Assembly (NCBI RefSeq): GCF_022865125.1
Contig: NZ_CP094828.1
Span: 4,457,219 to 4,521,218, forward strand
Source: Acuticoccus sp. I52.16.1
Lineage (GTDB): Bacteria > Pseudomonadota > Alphaproteobacteria > Rhizobiales > Amorphaceae
Direction of reading: 5' to 3'
Length of the DNA stretch: 64,000 bases
The notes beneath the pieces were generated by a model. The model was not told the DNA's origin and searched no databases. It saw nothing but the letters and a program-made list of their open reading frames with translations. The position numbers were made by a program, and so were the translations under genes. This document shows, one piece after another, positions 55,308-64,000 of the stretch (positions are counted from its first letter, which is position 1; every line of letters begins with the position of its first letter).

Positions 55308-56138
55308 ATGAGCCAGACGGTCACCAACGGGACGGGTCCCTCCAGCCTGCCGCCGCGCAAGCTGGAGCTGCGGCGCGACTGGTCGCGCACGCTGTTCAAC
55401 GCGGCGGTGTGGATCGTACTGATCGCGCTGCTGGCGTGGAGTTGGTACCCGTCGGAAATGGACCGGTGGACCTTCCTGTTCACCGACTTCGACAATATGC
55501 GCCAGTACGCGGCCGAGTTCACCGAGCCCGATTTCTCCGAGTGGCGCTACTACGTGCGCGAGATGGTCGTGACGGTACAGATCGCGGTCTGGGGCACGGC
55601 GCTGGCGGTGGTGTTCTCGGTGCCGTTCGGCATCCTGTCGTCACACAACATGGTGCCTTGGTACATCTGGCAGCCGGTGCGCCGGCTGATGGACGCCTTC
55701 CGCGCCATCCACGAGATCGTCTGGGCTGTGCTCTTCGTCGTCGCCGTCGGGCTCGGGCCGTTCGCGGGTGTGATGGCGCTGTTCATTCACACCACGGGCA
55801 TCCTCGCCAAGCTGTTCTCGGAGGCGGTCGAGGCGATCGACCCGCGGCCGGTGGAGGGGATCCGCGCCACCGGCGCGACGCGCGTGCAGGAGGTGGTGTT
55901 CGGCGTCATCCCGCAGGTGCTGCCGCTGTGGATGAGCTACACGCTCTACCGCTACGAATCGAACGTGCGCTCGGCGACGGTGCTGGGCGTGATCGGCGCC
56001 GGCGGCATCGGCCAGATCCTGTTCGAATCGATTCGCGGCTTCTACTACGCGCAGTCCGCGGCGATCATCATCGTCGTCGTCCTGACCGTGTCGCTGACGG
56101 ACATCCTGTCCCAGCAGCTGCGCCGGATGGTGACCTAG
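55308..56138 (+). CDS. phnE: Phosphonate/phosphite ABC transporter permease
   Basis: A 276-residue inner-membrane protein with about six helices. Features: [56 protein letters not shown], the EAA loop [21 protein letters not shown] and [21 protein letters not shown] single permease gene, so a homodimer is likely. It starts 12 bp after the terminator T-tract. Confidence 0.94.
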   Translation: MSQTVTNGTGPSSLPPRKLELRRDWSRTLFNAAVWIVLIALLAWSWYPSEMDRWTFLFTDFDNMRQYAAEFTEPDFSEWRYYVREMVVTVQIAVWGTALAVVFSVPFGILSSHNMVPWYIWQPVRRLMDAFRAIHEIVWAVLFVVAVGLGPFAGVMALFIHTTGILAKLFSEAVEAIDPRPVEGIRATGATRVQEVVFGVIPQVLPLWMSYTLYRYESNVRSATVLGVIGAGGIGQILFESIRGFYYAQSAAIIIVVVLTVSLTDILSQQLRRMVT

Positions 56139-56301
56139 AGCCGCTGGCGTTCCGTCGATCTCGATCGAGCGAAAGGCAGAGTAGGTCGAAGAGCGGGGTG
56201 GGGCGAAGGGCGGGGTGGGTTGAAGGGCGCGAGCCCGCGGCCCATCATCGGGCGACACAAGACGCCGGCCGCGAGACCGGCCAGCCTTCGGAGGACCCCC
56301 C

Positions 56302-56850
<549 letters not shown>

Positions 56851-56859
<9 letters not shown>

Positions 56860-56920
56860 CGCGGCCGCGTGATGAAGCCGCCTGACGCGGCCGCGTGATG
56901 AAGCCGCCTGACGCGGCCGC
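56851..56920 (+). repeat. 26-bp tandem repeat across the gamma-CA stop codon
   Basis: A 26-bp unit (beginning GCCGCCTGACGCGG) at 56851-56876, an exact copy at 56877-56902 and 18 bp of a third. The gamma-CA stop TGA (56857-56859) is within the first unit, so the extra copies are untranslated. Confidence 0.93.
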
Positions 56921-56926
56921 CGGGTC

Positions 56927-57595
56927 TCAGTGCGTGGTCCAGACCGGCTCGTCGGCGGCGGCCTCGGTGAGGCGCAGGTGCAGTGTGCGGTCCGGCACGG
57001 TGCCGTTGACCAGCGACTGGTAGAGCCCGGTATTGGCCGGCGCGCGGCCATATTCGGCGAACGCGTCCGGGTTGAGGTCGTCCGGGCCGAGGCCGAGCTT
57101 GGCGGCGATCGCCTCGGCGAAGGCCTCCGGATGCTCCCCGAAGCCGATGGTGACGGGGAGGGCGGCGAGGTCGGCGACGATGCGGTCGATCTCGGTGCCG
57201 ACGCCGGCTTTGCGCAGCGAGCGCATCATCGCCTCGGTCGATTCCATCACCGGCAGGATACGCTCGTCGATCGCCTCGCGCAGGTTGAACGTGTGCGGCA
57301 GCCAGTGGAGCTGGTGGCGCGCCTGCCGCTCCCAGGCGTTCCAGGTGTTGAGCATCCGCAGCACCGGATCGCCGGCGACGGTGGCATACCCGGTGACACC
57401 TTTCATCTTCAGCGCGTCGTCGAGCGTGAACCGGCCGCCGACGAGATCATATTTTTCCGGCGCGTCCGGCGCCTTGAGGTCCTTCATCGTGGCGTTCCGG
57501 CCCAGCCAGCCGACGCGATTGGCGCTCAAAGCCTTGGTAAATGCCTGGAACGCCCCGCGTCCTGCGGAGAAGGGAATCTCGATGAAGACGATCAC
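56927..57595 (-). CDS. Sulfotransferase-fold-like hypothetical protein
   Basis: A 222-residue protein, GTG 57595 with AAGGA upstream. VFIEIPFSAGRGAFQAFTKA near the start resembles the phosphosulfate-binding loop of bacterial sulfotransferases (normally xHIPKTGGTS), but without the Lys. ATVAGDPVLRMLNTWNAWER resembles their 3'-phosphate loop (RDPxERxLSxY). The rest is helical, without signal peptide. Resemblance is by eye only and the key Lys is absent, so enzymatic activity is doubtful. Confidence 0.5.
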   Translation of the reverse strand: MIVFIEIPFSAGRGAFQAFTKALSANRVGWLGRNATMKDLKAPDAPEKYDLVGGRFTLDDALKMKGVTGYATVAGDPVLRMLNTWNAWERQARHQLHWLPHTFNLREAIDERILPVMESTEAMMRSLRKAGVGTEIDRIVADLAALPVTIGFGEHPEAFAEAIAAKLGLGPDDLNPDAFAEYGRAPANTGLYQSLVNGTVPDRTLHLRLTEAAADEPVWTTH

Positions 57596-57702
57596 GTGCG
57601 GTCCTTCGCTCGGGTCTCAGACTGGCCTGAGGTCATCCTCAGGTGCAAACACCGCCGATGCTTGTTGACTTTGGCGTCTCAGGCTCGCATATCGGCGCGC
57701 AC

Positions 57703-57778
57703 GGGGCCGTAGCTCAGTTGGGAGAGCGCTGCAATCGCACTGCAGAGGTCAGGGGTTCGAATCCCCTCGGCTCCACCA
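57703..57778 (+). tRNA. tRNA-Ala (anticodon CGC)
   Basis: A 76-nt tRNA. Acceptor GGGGCCG pairs with CGGCTCC (one G-U). Anticodon stem CTGCA/TGCAG encloses ATCGCAC, giving CGC. T-loop GGTTCGAATCC and encoded CCA are present. Confidence 0.95.
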
Positions 57779-57985
57779 CTGAATGTGGCTCGATCGTGAT
57801 CCCCGCACACTTCGTCTTCCCGGCACCGCTCCCGCGGCGTAGCGCCGGCTGACGCCATCCCTCGCCGCATCGCTGCGAATCGAGGCCGATTCGTGGCGGC
57901 GGGGCGGACCGCTCCGGCACTATACCCTTGATTGTTGGGCGGATGATTGCGCGCTAAGGTAGCCGCCTGGGGGCGGGCTGCGCAC

Positions 57986-58876
57986 ATGTCACACGGCGAG
58001 TGGAATGAGGCGGGGGAGGATGCGGCGGCGCCGTTCGGGCTGAGCGAGCAGGCCGTGCGCGCGTTCGACACCACCGTGGCGCGGGCCGTCCCGTCGCGGC
58101 CGCGGCGTGTCGAGGGGCCGATCGACCCGGCGCCCCCCGTCACCGAGTTTCCGGCCGATCGTCCGGCGCGCGCCGACCGGACGCCTCGTCGCAGTGCCGC
58201 CGAACGGCCGCATTATTGGGGACACCGCCAACGGGTTCGCGAGCGTTTCGCCGCCGGCGGCGGAGAGAGCATGCCCGATTACGAGGTGGTCGAGATGCTG
58301 CTCTTCAACGCGGTGCCGAAGGTCGACGTGAAGCCCCTCGCCAAGACGCTGCTGGAAGATTTCGGTGGGATCGAGCAACTCCTCACCGCCTCGCGCGAGG
58401 AGCTGGCGGCGCATCCGAAGGTGGATCACTGGATCGTCCACCAGTTCAAGCTGGCGGAGCTGATCGCGCAGCGCCTCGCCAAGGTCCGGTTGCGGGATGC
58501 GATCAGCTTCGATTCGCGCGACGCGGTGAAGGACTATTGCCGCACGATCATGGCCCACCACCGCGTCGAGCACTTCCGCGTCCTCTTCCTGGGGACCAAG
58601 AACGAGCTGATCGCCGACGAGGAGCAGGGCCGCGGCACGGTGAACCACACGCCCGCCTATCCGCGCGAAGTGGTGAAGCGCGCGTTGCAGCACAACGCGG
58701 TGGGCGTCTTCCTCATCCACAACCACCCCTCCGGCGACCCCACGCCCTCGCGCCAGGACATCCGCCTGACCGAGACCATCAGGGCCGCGCTCGAGACCGT
58801 CGGCATCAAGCTCTACGATCACCTCATCATCGGCCGCGGCGCCGAGACCAGCCTTGCCGAGCTGGGGGTGATCTGA
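57986..58876 (+). CDS. radC: RadC/JAB-domain protein
   Basis: A 296-residue protein from ATG 57986. The first 70 residues are a variable, charged leader. Then HYWGHRQRVRERFAAGG (helix-hairpin-helix region, DYEVVEMLLF), and a C-terminal JAB1/MPN metalloprotease-like domain (about 175-296): HHRVEHFRVLFLGTKNELIA, VVKRALQHNAVGVFLIHNHP, SGDPTPSRQDIRLTE with the zinc-binding HxH...SxxD. Called DNA repair protein RadC by tradition; a repair role is not established. It converges on the lyase gene. Confidence 0.93.
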   Translation: MSHGEWNEAGEDAAAPFGLSEQAVRAFDTTVARAVPSRPRRVEGPIDPAPPVTEFPADRPARADRTPRRSAAERPHYWGHRQRVRERFAAGGGESMPDYEVVEMLLFNAVPKVDVKPLAKTLLEDFGGIEQLLTASREELAAHPKVDHWIVHQFKLAELIAQRLAKVRLRDAISFDSRDAVKDYCRTIMAHHRVEHFRVLFLGTKNELIADEEQGRGTVNHTPAYPREVVKRALQHNAVGVFLIHNHPSGDPTPSRQDIRLTETIRAALETVGIKLYDHLIIGRGAETSLAELGVI

Positions 58877-58888
58877 CGACCGGCCGGC

Positions 58889-59824
58889 TCAGGCGCGGAG
58901 CGTCTCGCCTGCGAGGACCAGCGCCTCGCGCAGCATCGCGTGCTCCTGCGGGGGCGTCGGCGCGGTGGGGGCGATCATCGTGTCGCGCGGGAAGACGCCT
59001 CGCATGGCGAGGCAGGTCTTGAGGCGAGCGTTGGCGCGGCCGCCGGGCGCGGCGCCGTAGATGGCGCGGGCGATGGGGTAGATCCGGTCGTTGGCGGCGC
59101 GCGCCGCGGCGAGGTCGCCGGCCTCGACGGCGGCGAGAAGGTCGATGATCGGCTGCGGCGTCACTGCGGCGAGGCTGACGATGGCCCCCTCGCTGCCGAT
59201 CACCGCGCTGGTGAAGAGGTGCTCGTCGCCCGAACCCATCACGGCCACCTGCGGCGCCACCGCCTTCACCGCGCGCCGGCTCGCCTCGTAGGCGGCGACC
59301 TCCCAGCTCCCCTCCTTGACCGCCACGACGCGGGGGAGTTGCGCCAGCCGCGCCAACACCGCCGGGTGGTGGCTGATCCGGCCGGTGTTGACCGAGCCTT
59401 GGAAGAGCATGACGTCGCCCTTGGTCGCGGCGAGGATCGCGTGGTGGTGCGCCTCCACGGCAGCCGGGTCGTTGAAGAGGCCCCAGCCGTCGGGCGCGAA
59501 GATCATAATCGCGGCAGCGCCCAGCTCCTCCAGCGCGGCGGCGTGGCGCGCGGCCTCCGCCGCGGCCGGGACGTTGACGCCCACCACGATCGGCACCCGC
59601 CCCGCCGCCGCGTCGATCGCCGTGCGCGCGACGTCCCGCTGCCAGGCGAGCGGCATGGTCACGTTCTCGCCGGCGTGGCCGTTGACGAGGAAGCCGGTGA
59701 CGCCGTCCAGCGCCGCGAGCCGGTCGACATGGGCGGCGAGGCACGCATGGTCGACGGTGCCGTCGGCGTCGAGTGGGCAGGGGAGCGCCGGCAGGACGCC
59801 GCGCCAAAGGGAGGGTTCAGCCAT
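58889..59824 (-). CDS. Dihydrodipicolinate synthase/N-acetylneuraminate lyase family protein
   Basis: A 311-residue class I aldolase-fold protein. The Schiff-base Lys is in VVAVKEGSWE (about residue 165). The substrate loop reads GFLVNGHAGENVTM in place of GTTGE, and the position of the catalytic Tyr (ILYNVP in DapA) is Phe (VMLFQGS), so it is not a DapA. As the last gene of an operon with a three-part amino-acid dehydrogenase, it may be a pyrroline-4-hydroxy-2-carboxylate deaminase of hydroxyproline breakdown, known to belong to this family; this is inference from context. Overlaps the FAD gene by 8 bp. Confidence 0.85.
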   Translation of the reverse strand: MAEPSLWRGVLPALPCPLDADGTVDHACLAAHVDRLAALDGVTGFLVNGHAGENVTMPLAWQRDVARTAIDAAAGRVPIVVGVNVPAAAEAARHAAALEELGAAAIMIFAPDGWGLFNDPAAVEAHHHAILAATKGDVMLFQGSVNTGRISHHPAVLARLAQLPRVVAVKEGSWEVAAYEASRRAVKAVAPQVAVMGSGDEHLFTSAVIGSEGAIVSLAAVTPQPIIDLLAAVEAGDLAAARAANDRIYPIARAIYGAAPGGRANARLKTCLAMRGVFPRDTMIAPTAPTPPQEHAMLREALVLAGETLRA

Positions 59825-61058
59825 GGGTGGGATCCTTGGAGGCCGGCGGCGTGCCGACGAGCCGGTCGATCGGGAACAGCGGGAGGGGGGGCTCGCGGCC
59901 GAGGATGTGCGCGGCGAGGAGGCGGGCGATGTAGAGGCCGCTGGTGTAGCCGGAGTGGACGCTGCCGACCACGTACGCGCCCTCGAAGCCCGGAACGGGG
60001 CCGACGGCGGGCATCGCGTCGGCCGTCTCGGCCTCCAGCCCGGCCCATGCGCGGGCGAGGCGCGCCCCGGCGAGCGCCGGGATCGCGTGGCAGGCGAGGC
60101 GGATGTTGCCGACGAGCCGCTCGGGCAGCAGCGCTTCGCCGCCGCGGGCCCGGTCGCCGCACCCCTGCCAGCCGCCGCCGATGACGGTCGTCCCATTGGG
60201 GTACTGCTTCAGCGACAGGAGGCCGCTGGCGATCCCGACCACCGTGCGCATCACCGGCGGCGTGCGCTCGGTGACCGCGAGCTGGTTGACCAGCACTTTG
60301 ATCGGCAGGTGGACGCCGAGCCAGGCGAGCATCGGCTCGATCCACACCCCGCCGGCGAACACCACCCGCTGTGCGTACCGCGTTCCGCCCGCGGTGCGGA
60401 CACCGTAAGTGGCGCCCGGCTCGACCGCGAGGACGGGGGTGTGCTCGTAGAGGGCGACGCCCGCGTCGAGGAGCGCGGCACGGTAGGCCTTGCCGGTGAG
60501 GTAGGAGGCGGTGAAGCCGTCGACGGGGCAATGCGCGGCGAGGATCGGCCGGTCCGACAGGCCGGGTTCGATGGCCCGCGCCTCGGCGGCGGTGACGATG
60601 CGGATGGGGGCGCCGGCGTCGCGGCGCCTGGCCGCGCGCTCGTCCAGCAATGCCGCCTCCCGCTCCGTGAAGGCCAGCGACAGGCCGTCGGTGACGACGG
60701 TGCCGACGTCGTGGCCCAGCCATTCGCGCGCGCTCGCCCACATGGCGTGGCCCTGGAGCGCGTAGGGGATCAGGGCGACGCGCGTCATCTGCATCGTCAA
60801 GGTGCCGGCGTTGACGCCGGACGCCTCGCGGCACAGCCCGCCACGCTCGAAGAGAGCGACGCGCATGCCGCCGCGCGCCAGGAAGAGCGCCGCCGTTGCC
60901 CCGTGGATGCCGCCGCCGATCACCGCGACATCGTACGGCGGCCGGCCCGTGGGGGTGCGTGGCGCCGCGGGTGCCCCGGCCGGTGGGAGGGGCGGACCCA
61001 CGGCGTCCGCGCCGCCGTCCTCAGAGCGGGGCGGGCGGGGGGACGGGGATGTCGTCAT
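59817..61058 (-). CDS. FAD-dependent amino-acid dehydrogenase, DAO-type subunit
   Basis: A 413-residue protein. After a Pro-rich leader of about 40 residues comes the dinucleotide fold YDVAVIGGGIHGATAALFLAR, then the FAD Glu (VALFERGG), GVNAGTLTMQ and a C-terminal GAYVVGSVHSGYTSGLYIAR. It belongs to the D-amino-acid/sarcosine oxidase superfamily and resembles the beta subunits of opine oxidase (OoxB), HcnC and D-hydroxyproline dehydrogenase. The start at 61058 overlaps the upstream gene by 38 bp; GTG 61001 is an alternative. Confidence 0.9.
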   Translation of the reverse strand: MTTSPSPRPPRSEDGGADAVGPPLPPAGAPAAPRTPTGRPPYDVAVIGGGIHGATAALFLARGGMRVALFERGGLCREASGVNAGTLTMQMTRVALIPYALQGHAMWASAREWLGHDVGTVVTDGLSLAFTEREAALLDERAARRRDAGAPIRIVTAAEARAIEPGLSDRPILAAHCPVDGFTASYLTGKAYRAALLDAGVALYEHTPVLAVEPGATYGVRTAGGTRYAQRVVFAGGVWIEPMLAWLGVHLPIKVLVNQLAVTERTPPVMRTVVGIASGLLSLKQYPNGTTVIGGGWQGCGDRARGGEALLPERLVGNIRLACHAIPALAGARLARAWAGLEAETADAMPAVGPVPGFEGAYVVGSVHSGYTSGLYIARLLAAHILGREPPLPLFPIDRLVGTPPASKDPTHG

Positions 61059-62535
61059 AGTCGAAGGAGCCGATAATCTGGCCGAGGGGAACCGGGCGGA
61101 GGGGGACGCGGCCGGTGAGCTGGCCGATGCGGGTGCGCGCGCGGTCGAGCGTGGCGGGGTCCGTGGCGCCGGTGAGACGGATCGCCATCACCTCGCCGGC
61201 GATGTCGCTGCACATCCGCCCCTGGCACGGCCCCATGCCGCAGCGGTTGAAATGCTTCATCTGGTTGAGGTCGTGGGCGCCGGCGTCGACGGCGGTGCGG
61301 ATCGCGCCGGCTGTCACGTCCTCGCAGCGGCAGACCACCGTCTCGTCGGCGATCGCGGCGACCTGCGCCGGCCGCAGTGCCGTCAGGCGCGACATGGCCG
61401 CACCCACCGACCGGCCGCGTGGCCCGGCGCCGCCACCGCGTCCGCCGCCACCGTGTCCGCCGCCGGCGGCGGCCGCACCGGCGGCGGCGCCGGACCGGAC
61501 CGCAGCCTCCGCACCCAGGACGCCCGCGCAGTCGCCCGCCACGTAGAGGCCCGGGATCGTGGTCGCGCCGGAGGGCCCGGCCACCGCGTGCCAGCCCCCG
61601 CGGGCACGGTCGAAGGTGTGTTCGGCGCGCAGAAGGCGGGTGATCTCGGTGCCGGGGGAGAGGCCGTTGCCGATGGCGAGCGCGTCCACCGCGATGGCGC
61701 GCGTCGGGCCGCAGGGCCTCCCACCGGGGTCGACGGGGCCGACCTCCACCGCCTCCAGGACCTTACCGCCATGGGCACGGCGCACGGCGTGGCGGTGCCA
61801 GACCGGCACACCCGCGCGCCGGACGGCGGCGAGCCAGCCCGCGCCCTTCAGCGCCAGGGCCGGCTGGCGGGCGAGGGCGGGGAGGGCGCGCACCCAGTCG
61901 GCCCGGCCGTTGAGGTCGACGATGCCGGCGACGGTGCCGCCATGTGCGATGATCCCGGCCGCCACCGCCGCCAGCAGCGGTCCCGCACCGGCGACGAGCG
62001 TGCGCCGGCCGGGCGCGGTGTCGAACGCCTTCAGAAGGATCGTCGTCGCCGCGAGGCCGACCACCCCCGGCGTCGTCCAGCCCGCGAACGGCACCACCCG
62101 CTCGGATGTGCCGGTGGCGACCACGAGCCGCGCCGCGTCGATGGAGACCGGGCCGTCACCGCCCACGCCGTCGAGCCGGAACCGGCCGCCGATGGCGAGG
62201 ACCGACCAGAGCCGCACGCCCAGGAGCGGGACGGCGCCGCTGCTCGCCAGCGCCTCGCGCAGGGCGTCGCCGCGCCGGCGGTCCGGCCCTGCGCCTGCGG
62301 CACCGGCAGTGCTGGCCCCCGGGTCGGGGCGTGGGTCGGGGCGTGGGTCGAGGGCGGGGACGGGGCGGGGAAGGGCGGGGCGGCGCCAGATCTGCCCGCC
62401 GGCGGCGTCCGCCTCGTCCACCACCACGACGCGGGCGCCGGCCGCGCAAGCCGCGATCGCCGCCGTCGCGCCGGCCGGCCCCGCACCCACCACCGCCACG
62501 TCGACGTGCAGCGGCCGCGCCGTGCCGTCGCTCAC
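61021..62535 (-). CDS. FAD/NAD(P)-binding oxidoreductase subunit with BFD-type [2Fe-2S] domain
   Basis: A 504-residue protein, GTG 62535 overlapping the upstream stop (GTGA). Dinucleotide fold VDVAVVGAGPAGATAAIAAC, then EADAAGGQIWRR; a second fold TLVAGAGPLLAAVAAGII and the FAD-binding GLYVAGDCAGVLGAEAAVRSG. The C-terminal BFD-like [2Fe-2S] domain has VVCRCEDVTAGAIRTAV and HFNRCGMGPCQGRMC. This is the alpha-type subunit (OoxA/HcnB-like) that shuttles electrons. A Pro/Asp stretch near residue 65 is a local repeat. The C-terminus is followed by the DAO-type gene. Confidence 0.92.
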   Translation of the reverse strand: MSDGTARPLHVDVAVVGAGPAGATAAIAACAAGARVVVVDEADAAGGQIWRRPALPRPVPALDPRPDPRPDPGASTAGAAGAGPDRRRGDALREALASSGAVPLLGVRLWSVLAIGGRFRLDGVGGDGPVSIDAARLVVATGTSERVVPFAGWTTPGVVGLAATTILLKAFDTAPGRRTLVAGAGPLLAAVAAGIIAHGGTVAGIVDLNGRADWVRALPALARQPALALKGAGWLAAVRRAGVPVWHRHAVRRAHGGKVLEAVEVGPVDPGGRPCGPTRAIAVDALAIGNGLSPGTEITRLLRAEHTFDRARGGWHAVAGPSGATTIPGLYVAGDCAGVLGAEAAVRSGAAAGAAAAGGGHGGGGRGGGAGPRGRSVGAAMSRLTALRPAQVAAIADETVVCRCEDVTAGAIRTAVDAGAHDLNQMKHFNRCGMGPCQGRMCSDIAGEVMAIRLTGATDPATLDRARTRIGQLTGRVPLRPVPLGQIIGSFDYDDIPVPPPAPL

Positions 62536-62849
62536 GGCCGATCCGTCAGCGTGACGGTCATCGCGGGTGCGGCGGGGGTGAGGCAGGTCTGGCGCAGCTC
62601 GCCGTCGACCATCGCCACGCACTCCTGGCACGCGCCCATGAAGCAGAACGCGCCGCGCGGCATGCCGGCCGCGGGGCTGGAGCGCAACGCCACGATCCCC
62701 GCGCGCAGCAACGCCACGGCCACCGTCTCGCCCGGCCGGAACGGGATGCGCGCGCCGTCGACGTCGAGGCACGCGCCGCCGTCTCCGTCTCCGCCTCCGT
62801 CTCCGTCGCCGTCGACCTCACGCGCGCAGTCGGTCGGTTCGCTCATCAT
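62532..62849 (-). CDS. (2Fe-2S) ferredoxin-like subunit of amino-acid dehydrogenase
   Basis: A 105-residue protein with a plant-type ferredoxin cluster motif: Cys residues in AFCFMGACQECVAMVDGELRQTC (C-x4-C-x2-C-x11-C split here as AFCFMGACQEC and ELRQTC). Before it comes DVDGARIPFRPGETVAVALLRAG. An Asp-Gly tract near residue 15 is coded by a hexanucleotide-like repeat. It matches the gamma subunits (HcnA/OoxC-like). First gene of the operon on this strand, divergent from the DUF6282 gene. Confidence 0.9.
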   Translation of the reverse strand: MMSEPTDCAREVDGDGDGGGDGDGGACLDVDGARIPFRPGETVAVALLRAGIVALRSSPAAGMPRGAFCFMGACQECVAMVDGELRQTCLTPAAPAMTVTLTDRP

Positions 62850-62994
62850 CCCCACGCCGGTTCGTCCGCCCGCCCGGCCCTGTCCGGCAAGGCAATTGCA
62901 TGCCATGCAAGCGCGCTGCCGAAGGGACCGATCCGCTGCAAAATCTCGCCACGCCCACCCCCGTCGCCCGCCTCGCCGGCATGGAGCGCGCACG

Positions 62995-63912
62995 ATGAGC
63001 CTCGCGCCGCCGGGCGCGCATCTCCTCGTCGGCGCGATGGACAATCATGTCCATGCCTGCCCCCACATCAATGCCCGCTCGCTGGACGTGCTCACCGCGG
63101 TGCGCGAAGCGGCGGACGCCGGCATGGCCGCGCTCGGCCTGATGGACAACTTCGCCAACAGCGCCGGTTATGCCGCCCTCGCGCGGGCCGCGCTGCCGGA
63201 ACTGGCGATCGACGTCTTCGGCGGGCTCATCATGGAGCCGCCGGCGGGCGGATTGAGCGCGGAGGCGGTGCGCATCGCGCTCGCCTACGGCTACCGGCCG
63301 GGCGACGGCGCGCGGTTCGTCTCGCTGCCGACCCATCACACCCGCAACGTCGCCCGCCTGGAACGCCGCTCGCCGGCTTATGTCGAGAGCTGCCTGGCGA
63401 TCCCCGACACCGGCCCGCTGCCCGATCCGCTCCCCGAGATCCTCGACCTCGTCGCCGCGGCCGACGTCGTCTTCAACACCGGGCACGTCTCCGGCCCGGA
63501 GGCGGTGCGGCTGGTCGAGGTCGCCCGCGCGCGGGGCGTCGGGCGCATTCTGGTGCCGGCGGCGCATTACGACGCGGCCACCGTCGCGACCCTCGCGGGG
63601 TTGGGCGCGGTGTGCGAATTCTCGTTCTTCGCCGTCTCCCACGCCACGCGCATCGGCCTCACCCATGTCGACGCGGCGGCGCACGCGGTGCCGTTCGTCC
63701 ACCCGGCCGAGATCGCGGCGTCGATCGCGGCGGCGGGGCCGGAGCGGGCGATCCTCTCCTCGGACTGCGGCGTCGGCGTGCTGCCGCGGCCGGTGGAGGG
63801 GCTGCGCGAGTTCCTGGTTCTGCTGGGCCATTGCGGTGTCGCCGAGGCGGACTGCGTCACCATGGTCGCCACGACCCCGAAGCGCCTCTTCAAGGTCGGC
63901 GCGCGCGGCTGA
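62995..63912 (+). CDS. DUF6282 family protein (amidohydrolase-like)
   Basis: A 305-residue protein from ATG 62995 (GGAG 8 nt upstream). It looks like a TIM-barrel metal-dependent hydrolase: GAMDNHVHACPHINARSLDV (HxH), LGLMDNFANSAGYAALARAA, LPTHHTRN, FNTGHVSGPEAVRLVEVARA, LVPAAHYDA and LSSDCGVGVLPRPVEGLREF, with the His and Asp residues at the expected positions. DUF6282 proteins are uncharacterised. Divergent from the amino-acid dehydrogenase operon, 145 bp apart, so it may share its regulation. Confidence 0.8.
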   Translation: MSLAPPGAHLLVGAMDNHVHACPHINARSLDVLTAVREAADAGMAALGLMDNFANSAGYAALARAALPELAIDVFGGLIMEPPAGGLSAEAVRIALAYGYRPGDGARFVSLPTHHTRNVARLERRSPAYVESCLAIPDTGPLPDPLPEILDLVAAADVVFNTGHVSGPEAVRLVEVARARGVGRILVPAAHYDAATVATLAGLGAVCEFSFFAVSHATRIGLTHVDAAAHAVPFVHPAEIAASIAAAGPERAILSSDCGVGVLPRPVEGLREFLVLLGHCGVAEADCVTMVATTPKRLFKVGARG

Positions 63913-64000
63913 TCCGTCCCATTGCCGCGAGCGGTGCGGGGCGGGTGCTTGTGTTGTCGCCCGCGCGGCGCCACGTTGGTCGGCAAAAGATCAACTTAGG

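Noticed and set aside
60802..63912. A 1,036-codon open frame on the plus strand
   Set aside because: Only its last 305 codons (from 62995) look like a protein; the upstream part is the antisense shadow of the FAD-dependent dehydrogenase genes.

Overview
The window is a high-GC chromosomal segment of an alphaproteobacterium, most likely of the order Hyphomicrobiales (Rhizobiales). The evidence is a fused TrpE(G) anthranilate synthase, an alpha-type SspB adaptor, a rhizobial-type (II) L-asparaginase, an HWE-family histidine kinase, a prfB gene with programmed frameshift, and GC-rich codon use throughout. Genus cannot be fixed from the sequence alone.

Layout. (1) 1-12.6 kb, minus strand: a tightly packed type I secretion operon. 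It encodes a 1,320-residue acidic repeat protein with a C-terminal DUF4114 domain (the probable cargo), two half-size ABC exporters whose ATPase motifs are both degenerate, an HlyD-type adaptor, then a receiver/HATPase protein and a hybrid sensor kinase that runs off the left edge. A single-domain response regulator lies upstream. (2) 13-16.5 kb: tRNA-Leu, a GT61 glycosyltransferase, tRNA-Arg and prfB. (3) 16.6-19.4 kb: a cyanide-insensitive-type bd oxidase operon (cydA, cydB and a 34-residue DUF2474-like protein) behind two inverted repeats. (4) 19.6-26 kb: a metal-site-less metallo-beta-lactamase homologue, asparaginase, an ABM/heme-oxygenase-like protein, YciB, ClpP, aldo/keto reductase, YdcF, GST and tRNA-Val. 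(5) 26-33.2 kb: an HWE kinase with its response regulator, a deleted adenylate cyclase pseudogene and a pure-repeat RTX protein. (6) 33.8-43.9 kb: sodC, trpE(G), then a small candidate RiPP locus (YcaO enzyme, nitrile-hydratase-leader precursor ending in GCCRPVI, lipoprotein hydrolase) next to a SARP regulator, an XRE regulator and an ECF sigma/anti-sigma pair. (7) 43.9-52.9 kb: housekeeping genes mgsA, sspB, thyA, folA, hflK, hflC, DUF2065, degP and yjbQ. (8) 53.3-56.1 kb: phnCDE behind a Pho-box. (9) 56.3-64 kb: gamma carbonic anhydrase, tRNA-Ala, radC, a three-subunit amino-acid dehydrogenase operon with a DHDPS-family lyase (hydroxyproline-type catabolism), and a divergent DUF6282 gene.

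The most unusual material is the minimal YcaO/NHLP peptide locus at 36.8-39.4 kb with its SARP neighbour, the secretion operon whose two ABC ATPases both lack the catalytic glutamate and switch histidine, and a recurring pattern of short tandem duplications that begin at or across the stop codon of three unrelated genes.
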